This document shows, in pieces, positions 24,401-35,200 of a stretch of DNA of 64,000 bases. Numbering within the stretch: the stretch's first letter is position 1; each line of letters begins with the position of its first letter. This DNA comes from Lithospermum erythrorhizon (Eukaryota > Streptophyta > Magnoliopsida > Boraginales > Boraginaceae). The DNA lies in assembly GCA_019722365.1 (NCBI GenBank), contig JADFUC010002318.1, positions 18,495-82,494 of the forward strand, read 5' to 3'. A model generated the notes under the pieces. It did no database searches, was not told where the DNA came from, and saw only the letters and a list, made by a program, of their open reading frames with translations. Position numbers and translations under genes: made by a program.

Positions 24401-24597
24401 ACCCGTGTTTGATGCCAGATGAGCATTGGTTGCCGCTTGTCAGAAGGCTTTCGCTTACCAATCTGATTTCGACGTTGTATAGTTTTATTTATCATGTTAA
24501 ATGAAGTCATTTTTCTATTTATCCATCAGTTGTGACTCGATTATTCATGCCACGACGGTCCCAACTCAAATACTCCACCCGGGCGGGTCGTTATACA
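21489..24597 (+). repeat. 3' LTR of the LARD-like element
   Basis: It starts at a damaged TG (TCTAATAACTCG against TGTAATAACCG in the first LTR) and ends GGGCGGGTCGTTATACA. It contains the AGTATACTAGTTGCTCGTGG block shared with gypsy A. The two LTRs differ at many small indels, so the insertion is either old or poorly polished. Confidence 0.86.
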
Positions 24598-25190
24598 AAA
24601 TAAGATAAAGGAGGTTCTAGAATATTCTTTTCTCCACATAAAATGCCTTGATTTTAGGGATAACGAGTGGAAGGTTCTAGAACCCCACTATAGCTTCCAA
24701 CGTGGAGAAAAAATAGTAGAAGGTTTTGCTGCTCTGAACTCTAAGATTCTATAATGTTCTTCTTAATGAGGTGGAAGAGTTTCACCACATCTCTTTGAAA
24801 GCCTTAAAAGTAAAGGTTTTGACCCCATAAAGACTCTTTGGAGATGAAAACTTGCACCGGTATTTCTCCGACTTTCAAGCTGGCACTTTCTCTACCCCTT
24901 TCATCCTAGTTGACTAATAGGTGGAGAAATCCCTTTGGATTTTACTGCTCAACCTCATCTACGCTTTTAATATTTTAAAGACGTAGTAGCTCACGGAGAG
25001 TTCGCTCATGTTGGTGTGGACTATTCTTAGAGACAATCTAATGCTGATTGTTCAGAGTCTATTCAAATTTATTCCGCTGCAAATCCCTGAATAAAGGTAC
25101 ACACTTGTATGTTATGGTTTTTATTATATTCATAGAATTATGATTACAACTTTTTGTAATTGTTATTTTAATTCGTAAAATCTAACAACT
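24598..25190 (+). repeat. 3' LTR of copia B, right part
   Basis: It continues the LTR broken at 15,726: AAATAAGATAAAGGAGGTTC, then GATAACGAGTGGAAGGTTC, matching 9,356-9,450, to the end near 25,190. The TATA region is reduced to GACCCCATAAAGAC. It ends about 570 bp from the monooxygenase stop codon. Confidence 0.85.
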
Positions 25191-25758
25191 ACCTCATAAA
25201 TGGGCTTGGGGGAGATGCAGCTTAGCGTTCAATACTACAGTATATACGTGTTACAGTTATTTACTATTTTCATCTACCCCATATATAATATGAGAATGGG
25301 GTAGTTAGAAGTTATTAAACTTGAAGCCGTATGATCTCAAACCCCCTAAATTTTTGGAAAATAAATTAACATATAATTACTTTCCTCTTTTGACATAAAA
25401 AAAAAAAGTTATAAAAAAAAATTTATCATAACCAACCGTCTTTTTTTCCTCTAATCAATTTTTTTATATGTGAGGTAGATTATAATCTAATATGGGAAGA
25501 TTTCACATTACACTTATTTCATTTATTAATCTATCCAATTATTTCTCTTTTCATTTTTCCCCTTCTATATATTATATTATTTTAATAACTAAAATTATAT
25601 CAATTCTACAAAAATTAATATAAAAGTAATTGTGGAATACGTACATGCTGAACTGTGCCACCTATATCAGTCTATATAAGAAGGCGGAGCAATATTTGTC
25701 TTGCTTTCAGTAATCTTTTAGCATCTTGCTTGACCTCTACCAGCAGAGACCACCTTTC
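25191..25758 (-). other. 3' flank and likely 3' UTR of the monooxygenase gene
   Basis: AT-rich DNA without ORFs between copia B and the TAA stop. On the minus strand the first 150 bp after the stop are the probable 3' UTR. No clear AATAAA signal is seen, which is common in plants. Confidence 0.5.
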
Positions 25759-26264
25759 TTACTTTAGATGCTTGTGCTCGAATTCCAACTTTTGAGAAAG
25801 TTGTTTAAGGCTAAACAACTTTGGTATGACAATGTTGTTCCTAAGGGAACATAATATTTGGGACTCTGATTGAAAGAACTTGCCAACAAGGTTTGCACTT
25901 ACGGTTATGGGGAAGACATGGGACCATCTCTCCTTTGCATAACTCTTGAAAGCATCTTCCACAGATGAATTCCCATTCAGCGCCTCACCAAGCTTTTTGG
26001 CCAAGACAACCGAATCCTCTAAGGCACAACAGGCACCTTGCCCGAGGTTAGGTGTCATGGGGTGCCATGCATCTCCAATTAGAACAATGTTTCCTTTTGA
26101 TGGTGGAGGAGTTATTCCAGGCCACAACCATCGATCTACTAATGGACTCTTTACTATGCAATCATCCGGTGCACGGTCGACGACAGTTTGGAAATCGGAG
26201 GGGAAAGTTTTAAGTAGCTCAGCAGCTTTTTCCCTTAAGACAGATGGAGAGCTAGTCCTTGGAC
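25759..26264 (-). CDS. Monooxygenase exon 6 (GD motif, C-terminus)
   Basis: The acceptor is TTTGTTTCAG. The exon completes a Gly codon with exon 5, then encodes GPRTSSPSVLREKAAELL, SPLVDRWLWPG, and the core GNIVLIGDAWHPMTPNLGQG followed by ALEDSVVLAKKLGEAL. The GD motif (here G-D-A) contacts the FAD ribityl and pyrophosphate. The end KHLK precedes TAA at 25,759. It is open throughout (168 codons including stop) and carries no damage. The plus-strand frame at 25,946-26,293 is its shadow. Confidence 0.92.
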
Positions 26265-29200
26265 CTGAAACAAATGATTTCCAAATATGGTAAGTTTTAA
26301 TGCTTGTTTTGTTTCATCCGAAAAAGATACTCCGTTTTCACTACAAAATACTTCCTCCATTTCAAAAGTGGGAGGTTCATATTTAACAAATAGTCAAGCT
26401 AGTTTTGAAGCAATAGCTCGTTCATTTGACTTTTTTAGTTATGTCAAAACATTGATAAAATTAGATAATACACATTACTATTACTATTCAATGTTACAAG
26501 TTCATAACAAAAAATTTATATAAGACTTATTTAGGGTCAAATTTTGAATATTTTTAATTGATATGTCGAATCAAATTGGAATGGAGGTAGTAAGGTATAT
26601 GACACAGTAACAAATGTGGATTAATGCTCGCGTTGATGTTTACTTTATTTCCCCTTTTGATCACCTATGTTTCAAATGGTCCTATTTGATCACCTAACTT
26701 TCAAAAGTGTTTCTACTTGGTTTTTCCGTCCAACTTTCGGTTATGTCACCGTTAAGTTGTCATGGACCCAGTAGCGGTTCTCTATTGTTCAAGCAGGTTC
26801 AAGTGAACCACCAAAATTTTTGCAAAAAATTTAATTTAATTTTTTTTTGGAAAATATAAAACTAAAAAAAAAAAATTAGAAACCACATTTCCCAAACGAG
26901 CCCAAATTCAGCGCGGAGCCCTCTTTCTCCTGCAGCAGAAAGCCTTTGAACTCCTCTCCCTCTTTATGTATTTCGGACTTTCCCCGGTCTGGACTCGGCC
27001 AAAAGCGATTCCGACGACCGGCTCGGTGGCGTGACTCACGACTCCTACGTCCTTGCTTGACCTTCGGGGTAAGTGCCTAGAAAATGGTGAAAAACTCTTA
27101 ACTAGTAACTAATTATAAATTATAATTTCAATTATAAATGATAATTGCAATTAATTTATAAATGATAATTGTAACTATTTTCCAAATTGTAATTGCTCTA
27201 TATTAAAAATTATAATTGTAGCAAACCCAAAGTGCAAAGCGCGAGCCCTGCCTTTCTCCTACATAAACCTTTAAAACCTCTCAGTCTCCCCTCTTATATT
27301 CGGACTTTGAGTCCTTGACTCGGCAGAACCGACTCGGCGTCGGCTCGGCAACGGACACCCGGTAAGTGCACAAGTGGTAACTCTTAACTGCTAGTAACTA
27401 ATTATAAATTATAATTTCAATTATAAATGATGATTATGATTAATTTATATATGATAATTGTAATTATTTACAAATTATAATTATATTTAAAATTATAATT
27501 GTAGCTAATTCTAAATTGAAATTGAAATTATTTCCAATTGAATTAATTTACAAATTACAATTGCAATTACTCCCTCCAATTCAAAATAATATTATTTGTT
27601 ATTAAAGTAATATGAATATGAATTTGTCCAAAATGAATTTCTCTAGGAGAAAATTTGTCCAGAATGTTATTTGCTATTGAATTTCCAGAATGAGAATATA
27701 AATTAGTATATTGATGTATATTTATAATAAACTAATGTTATTTGTTACAGGATGAAAAGATTTTATTTGCCAAAAGAAAATATATAGAACGCTCTGAGGC
27801 TCCAATTAGTCAAGTTGCAGTACAAGGTGTGTTAGAGTCACTGGAAATGGATCCCGCTCTAAGGAAGCCAATCGCGGACTTTCATCCAAATATGCAAGAT
27901 AGCATGAGGAGAACATTTCTTATTAAAGGTCCACATCGTCCAAATATAACAATATATCCAATTAGTGATATGGGAGGTAAGAGAAAATTCAAACCTGAAT
28001 GGTATGCTCCTTATTTAGAATGGATGGAATATAGTGAGCATGATGATGTTGTATTTTGTTTGTCATCTATTTGTTTAAAGATGTGACTAAGTATGGTGGT
28101 GATTCTTTTGCTGGTAAAGGAAATGGACTTAGGGGTTGGAATCATAGTATAGAAGGGCTAAATAGACATGCTTCAAGTGATTGTCATAAACTATGTATAA
28201 CAAAATGTAAGAATTTGATGAGTAAAAAATAAAATATTTATAGTTCTTTAAGGAAACAAAATGAGATAGTAGATTCTGAGTATGCAATTAAGTTGAAAAC
28301 ATCATTTCTAGCAGCTAGATTACTAATGAGGGGTAGACAAGCATTTCGGGGTCATGATGAAAAGGAGGATTCTTCATACCAGGGTCATTTTATTGAATAT
28401 GTGCGAGAGTTGCGAATAGCTTATGGTATAAAAGATTTTCGTGGGATGACTTCTGGACAAGTCCAAAAGGAACTTTGTTGTGCTTCTTCTTTTTTAGTTA
28501 CATCCAAGATTGTGAAAGATATTGGCAATGATTTTTTTGCTATATTAATTGATGAGTCCGGTGATTGTGCGGGGAAAGAACAAAATGGGGCCAGTAGTTA
28601 TGAAGCGTGTTAATTGTCGGCAGTCTTTTACGTAGGGAATAAATGAGGGAACTTTGTTTGTGTACACTTTTTGCTATATTAATTGTCGGCAGTGCCTGGC
28701 TATGAAGCATGCAAAGCTTTGTGAAAGCAGATAGGACTAATGGTTAAATGATTGTCTTATAACTTTTGTGGAAAAAGATTTATTTTTTAGTATTGATCCT
28801 CGTGAAGGTTTAGAGCAATTTCAGAAAATGGGTACTAGAAAACATGAATTGTAAACTTATCGATATTTTGTTATTAGTTAATGGAGAAGTTTTTTGAATT
28901 CTTAAAAAAAAGTTATATGTATATTTCGAACCACCTGACAAAGTTGGTAGATCCGCCCAACTGCGTGGCCTCGCGTGGTATTGCAGGGGTATTTTTGCCA
29001 TTTTACTTGTTTACTAATTACCGGATTGATCACATATGTTTACCCATGTAACCATTTGATCACCTATGTTTCAAAGTATCTCATTTGATTACTTATGTTT
29101 CAAAGTGTCTCATTTGATCCTTTGAAACTTTTCAAAATTAGCGTCTTTATTTTTTCCGTCAGGAATTCAGGTAAATAAAGGGGAGGTAGATTCGAACCTC

Positions 29201-32200
29201 CAACCTTTGGTTGCATCTGTTAACTTCATGGCACTAAGCGACAGCGACTTTGTGTTAGTATTATGGATTCGGTTGTATTATTTCCGCCGTCCTTTTTTAA
29301 ATGACATTTTCTTTTCAAATTAATATTTATAAATATTTTCTTTGTTTATGAATTTTTAATTTATAATTATAATTAAGTCTTCATTTCTTATATATGATTA
29401 TAATAAATGAATTTTTTAACTTTTATTATTATTGCATTTGTATATATAATTAAGAATTAAATTTTAGTTGTATATTTTGACAAAAGTAGTATATTGGATT
29501 GTTATAAGAAATGTAATTAGTAGTATGAGTAGTATATTAGTTATTATAAAATACATAGTAGTAGTATGACAATTTCAAAATTTGGCGATTGAAATAAAAA
29601 TACATCAAATGATAGAGATTTTGATTGTCACTTGTCATAACAATTATTTTAATATAAAGATATATTGAGATAATATATTTCTACATTTTAGAAATATAGA
29701 TGAATTTTTAAGATTTAATTTTTTAAGTATTTTGTCATGTTAAAATTAACTAGATCACTCAAATAATATTCATAATAATTGACAAGTTAAAAAAAATCAT
29801 TTATTACAATCATATATAACAAATAAAGATTTAAACATAATTATAAATTAAATGACTAAAAATATTCATAAATATAATTAGAAAATAAAAAATTATTTAA
29901 AAGAGAATGAAGTGAAATAAATTAATAATAAGACAGCTGAGCCACAATACCAACACAAAATTGTGGTATCCTTGTGTTAAGGGAAGCTAGCATATAACCA
30001 ATTAGGCGTTTGAATCTCACCATCCTCTTTATTTACTTAAATTTGGACGGAAAAAATAAAGAAGTCAATTTTATAAAGTTTGGTGATCAAATGAGACAGT
30101 TTGAAGCATAGGTGATCAAATGAGACACTTTGAAATATAGGTGATGTAGCAGATTTCATATGTTCTACACATTTTAGATAAATTGACATCACATGCCTAG
30201 CAGAGAGGTTTTTTACCTGGTGATGAACTGTTGGAGCATATGAACCAGAAAATTTTTGTTGCAGAAATTGGGACAAAACCCGCACGCAGTCCTCTTCCAT
30301 ACATATAGTTTATCACTTGCTCAAATGGTTGTCCTTCGGGGTAAATTCCGAGACCACGAATAATACAATGGCCTGCATATTTTGGCTCTCGGAATCCCAT
30401 CCACCTAGCCACTGGGGAATGAACCCCATCAGAGGCAATCACTATCTGTTGAAAATTCAAGAAGATAGTTAGCCATATATGCATATCTACACCCTGTATT
30501 CGCTCCTAATTAGTGATTAGTTTCAGATACCTTGGCTGATAATTGAGCGCCACTCTTTAGTTTCAATATTGTTTTGCCTCCTTGATTTTGAACCTTTTCT
30601 AGCCTGGAGGAAAATGAAATTGCATTTGATGGAAGTTGATTAGCAAGTACAGCTAGTAAACTCCTTCTCTCAACGCCACGAACTTCTTAGGCTGCCAGTT
30701 TCACATAAAAATGAAATCGTGACGGTAGGATGTTTAAGATAGATTTTTAACAAACAGTGCCTGACAAAAATAAATAAATAAATAAATTAGTTATTGTTGG
30801 AATGAAGACAAAATTTGTTTGCTAATCACAGGGGACGGGAGGAGGTCGGGACTTGGGTTGGGAGGTCCCGACCCGAAGACTACCCGTGAAGTAAAAATGG
30901 GCAGTCGATTTCGGGAGAAGGTGGGACCCGATATAGGTCAGGCGAGTCTGACAGCGTGCTCGGATGCTTAATTTATTTTAGGCGGTTTGAGGCCTTTTTG
31001 GCGGGTTTCTATTCGATTTAGGTTTTAGAGGCACTTAGGATGCTTTTATGGCTATATATATAGGTGTTATGAGTCTTCTTGTTGTGTGCAAACACCTCGA
31101 GTGAGGATCAAATAGAAAGAATTCATGATATATTTGAGTGCATTAGCATCCCGATTGCTAGATGTTAGAATAGGGTTCATAGTCATGTAAAAATTCTTCA
31201 GGTGATTATTAGTGGATGCAGGTAAGTTGAATTAGCTACTTACGTTGAGGTGAATCGAAATTAAATCTTGTGTGTGTTTAATTTTACTTAATTTAATTCT
31301 TTACATTATTGTAAATATACGAGATTAGTTTATATTAATCTATTGAGATCTTACTAATTAGCGCAATTGATGATACCATAATTATCCTTGAGGTATGAGT
31401 TAAAATTGGGCGTTGTGTATGCTTGGGCGGGATCCAGTTATTGTCGATTATAGGGTTTCCAATAATGGTGTAGGATTCCCCAACAATTGGTATCGAGGCG
31501 GGTTGGATGATTGAAAGGCTATTCACATATTGTATGACTGGATTGAAAGAATAGTATTAATACAAGATGTGAAGCTGTTGGAATGACTGATATGGTGGAA
31601 GATGGGATTGTCTCTTAGGTTTGATTTTGGAGCATCACATGTTGTCGCTGGAGATATTTTGGAAAGGTTCGTCTTGAAGATGAAAGGTCTCTGGAGATTT
31701 GTGATTTGAGTGGTGTGAATTGGCATATGGATGGGTTATCATTTGAAGGTCTTAGTTGGGAAGGAATATCGGTTAGATGGAAGGTTCTTGGAGAATTTGT
31801 GACATAGGTGATGTGTTTGTTTGAGGTTCATAAAGCGGACCTACATGGAAGATTAGAGGATTAGATTTGTTGCCGAGATCGATGGACTAATGCTTGTTCG
31901 GAAGCAGTTTCAGAAATTAGCAGCTCGGAATGGTAATGGATTCATCACGTTGTCGAGGTCAAGATGAATGCCACAGTGTCGGTTTGTGCTCGATAAGAAG
32001 AAAAGCTCCCGTCCGTGTCAGTCCCCGAGCCGTGTAATAAAGACTCTTTTTAAAGAACATGTGGCATTCCTCGTTACAGGTGCTTGAAGCCACTCGTTGA
32101 AACTACCATAGTGGAGTAGAGGCAAATCCGATCGAGAGAAGGCAATGAGCCCTTAAAGTAGACCGGTTAGTATCTAGATCGAGTCTCAGACTAAAAGAAA

Positions 32201-35200
32201 GGGTAGAGGCTCGTCAACAAAATGAATCTTGACAGGAATGTAGGCTTTTAGTGAGCAATCCAAAGTGGGGAAGACCAAGAGAGAATCTTTTACTTTTGTT
32301 TGGATCAAATCTGAAAGAGGAAACGGAAAAGCTTTTCCTTTGTGAAACTCGGCAAAAGCGATAAATCATTAAGTAAAGTGGGTAGGGTAGTGTGGATTCA
32401 TTGGGTACCAAAAGATTTAATGGTGGAGTCACAGGTAAGTTTGGGAGTCATTAACGTGTTGTTAAATTGAGGAGCATTGTTAGGTGCAGTCGCGATGGAA
32501 CTATAATTCGAAAAAGGGTTAATGACAGGTATGGTAGATCATTTGGTGGGATGGCTAGGAAGAACTTCGTTCGAGATCGGTGTACAAACCATAGGTGGAA
32601 ATCGACATAGTAGTTTCTTGGATTGTGGTAGAAACGGTTATTGTGACAACATGAAGTTTCTCGGTGTTAGAAGCGGTTTTGTTGTGGGTAAAGTCCTAGG
32701 TTGAAGTATGGTGAGATTCTTTGGAAGTTTTGGGATACCATGAGATGCAACCAAAGGGTGTTACGGTTATCATCCGGAGTTAGCTGGTGTGTTTCAAAGG
32801 CGCATGTAAAAGGGCTCCCAACCTCTTAAGATTTAGCTAACTGAAAAAATGATTAATGAATTTGATTAAGTGGGAGTTGTCAGCAGACAAGGAACAGAAG
32901 AAGAAGAGAGATTCATTAATGACCAATCAGGCTTGGAATATTTCAAGGTACCTCGGAGAAGCTCGGGAAGATCTGGTAGGCAAAGAAAGAATATGATGTT
33001 ATTTGAATGTGGTGAAAATTCTAACAGGGAAAATGTTTTTGCTATGTCTCTTTGATAGTCAAGTTGGTGGCATTCAATGATATTCTTGGATTAATTGAAA
33101 ATGCATGTAAGTTAGGGATCAACTTCATGGGAGTTCGGGGATGATGAACTCAGGAAAAGTACTGTAGATTGAAGTTTGAAGACGGTGATCAAAAATTTGT
33201 TTTCAAGTGGGAGATTGTTGGAGTGAATATCAAAATTTGGCTGGCAATATAGGGGACTTCGGGGGGAGGTCGGGACTTGGGAGGTCCCGACCCAAGTCCC
33301 GACCTCGGGAAGAAAAAATGGGCAGTCGATTTCGGGAGAAGATTTGGACCAGCATAGGTCCCGACCAAGTCCTACGAGGTCAGGATGTAAGTATTTTGAC
33401 TTCAGTTTGAGGCTTTTTGGCTCGAGGTTGCTATTAGTTTGATTTTAGATCTAGGATCTTTGCAGCTATATATATGAGTGTGTCAGGTCTTGCCCACATG
33501 TGCGTGCGGCTTATCACCTCAAGTACGAGATCAAAATAGAGAATTCATGAGAAATTGAAAGCTATATGAGAGGCTTGTAATTGGGGTTTTTAAGTATACA
33601 TGAGAAAACATGCAATTGAAATATTTGAGTACATTACCACATCAATTTGCTAGATGGTAGAATAGAGTTATTGAGTCATGTAACAATTCTTAGGTGATTA
33701 TTAGTGGATGCAAGGCGGATTAGGCTACCAGCATTGAGGGTGAATCGAGGTAATCTTGTGTGTGTTTAATTTCTAATTTATTCTTTCATTATTTTCGTAT
33801 GCAGATTAGTTGATATCGATCACAGTGATCTTAGTAATTAGTATAATTGATGATACCACAATTATCCTTAATTATGGGTTAAGATTTGGACGTTGTGTAT
33901 CCTGAGCGGAATCCTAATTATTGTCAACTATGAGATTACCAATAATGGTGTAGGATTCTAAGAATTATTTGGGGTGTGGTTGCACCTCAGTTCCAGAATA
34001 TTGGAATGTTATAAATTTAGTGCTTGAAAGTTGACAAAAGTTACTGTTTAAGTTACTAGACCAGTTTGACCGAATAATTAATTTCTGACTTAATAGGAGG
34101 GACCAAAGTCGCAGCTTATGTTAATTTCTAAGAGTATTTGCAACAGTTACAAATTTCTAGGAAATTTTTTGTAACATTGACTGGATATCCAGACGATACA
34201 TGCAAGCTTCAAAAAACTTTTGGGGATTAAAAGCGAGTATAATAGAAAATTTTAAGTAAGAAATTGAATAGATAAACATTCTATTTGCTGAGCATGCGGG
34301 CCCCAAAAGACCTCCCAGTTTAATTCTCGGATTAATATATATTTATATTCTTAGAGATAACGTGCGCGTTGTCGCGACTGACATACTTAATTTAGTGTGT
34401 GATTGCGTTTAATGAGATAAAGCTATATCATGATCAGCTCTCACACTCTTCATATGTGGCACAAAGGTCGGCTAATTTTAGAATTCAGCGTATCGCTACC
34501 ATTAAACTACTAGGGATAAAATGAACTATTTTAAAGCAGAAATGTAACCTTGGATCTTCTTCTTTGAATTTGATGGACTGTAATACTTTTCCATCATTTG
34601 TTTTTAGCTCAATTCTGCACATGAAAAAACCAAAAATTTATTACAGGGCTCAGAAAAATCCACTGTTTTATACGTAGTGTAATAAAAGGAAGCAGATAAC
34701 AGGACTAGCTTACCCTTTCAATTCAAGAAACTGGCTCCTGAGTTCATTGCCAACGCCTATAGCGTCCAAAGCTGTCCAACCATTTTTGGACAATGTAATT
34801 GAGACCCCTTCAGTTCATTTCTGACTGTCTAAACAACAATACAATATAATTGTTAATATATATCCCTCTCAGGTGAAAAAACCTTGTCGCAGTGATGGCT
34901 AAAAGAGGTGCTGAAAGGATAGCCTAATAAGTGGTTTAACTATAAATGTTGTCATATTACTATTTCGATGTTCTTCAAAATTTTAATATGAAGTGTATTT
35001 GAATTACAAGTTCGGCCACTCTTCTTTCCCTGGCATAGCCAGACAGAGGATCTTTAGGTGGTCCGTGTTGGAGATTATACTTGCTAGCAAGAAGGTAGTT
35101 AGAGGAAAGTTTTTTCTCACTGGTTTGGAGAAACTCTTCATCTTTGATTCTCTTTCCTTGAGTTTATGATTTGTATTGTTGAATTGATGAATGTAATCGT

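Larger units (their letters stand above)
15727..24597 (+). mobile_element. Gene-less gypsy-type LTR element (LARD-like), nested
   Basis: Two LTRs of about 3.0 and 3.1 kb flank only 2.7 kb of internal DNA. The iMet primer site follows the first LTR at 18,761, and a polypurine tract precedes the second. The internal DNA has no recognisable gag, RT or integrase, which matches the definition of a large retrotransposon derivative. Its LTRs are of the same family as gypsy A at the left window edge, so A-type proteins are the likely mobilisers (inference). It is inserted in the 3' LTR of copia B with a 4-5-bp AAAA-type target duplication (GACTAAAA left, AAATAAG right; the exact cut is unclear). Confidence 0.85.
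9311..25190 (+). mobile_element. Ty1/copia element B, interrupted by a nested gypsy-type element
   Basis: Order: LTR (9,311-9,960), a long AT-rich leader, protease, integrase, reverse transcriptase and RNase H (12,800-15,440), then the 3' LTR. Protease, integrase and RT in that order is the Ty1/copia arrangement. The 3' LTR is split by the element at 15,727-24,597. Without it, B would be about 7 kb. All coding blocks carry stops, and the RT has lost its catalytic box. It ends about 570 bp downstream of the stop codon of the monooxygenase gene. The same family occurs as element C at 39,999-53,275. Confidence 0.85.
30795..33963 (+). mobile_element. Non-autonomous LTR retrotransposon E in intron 3
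   Basis: LTRs at 30,795-31,485 and 33,216-33,963 begin TGTTGG. They share GGTCGGGACTTGGG, GGGCAGTCGATTTCGGGAGA, a CTATATATATA TATA box and AATAATGGTGTAGGATTC. The iMet-type primer site is at 31,488 and a GTGGGAGAT tract precedes the second LTR. The flanks GTTAT (30,790-30,794) and ATTAT (33,964-33,968) are a probable 5-bp target duplication. The 1.7-kb interior shows no clear polyprotein. It is opposite in orientation to the host gene. It is probably copia-derived, from its TGTTGG start and size. Confidence 0.82.

Noticed and set aside
25946..26293. 115-codon plus-strand frame
   Set aside because: Shadow of monooxygenase exon 6 on the opposite strand. The minus strand carries the family motifs and the splice acceptor.
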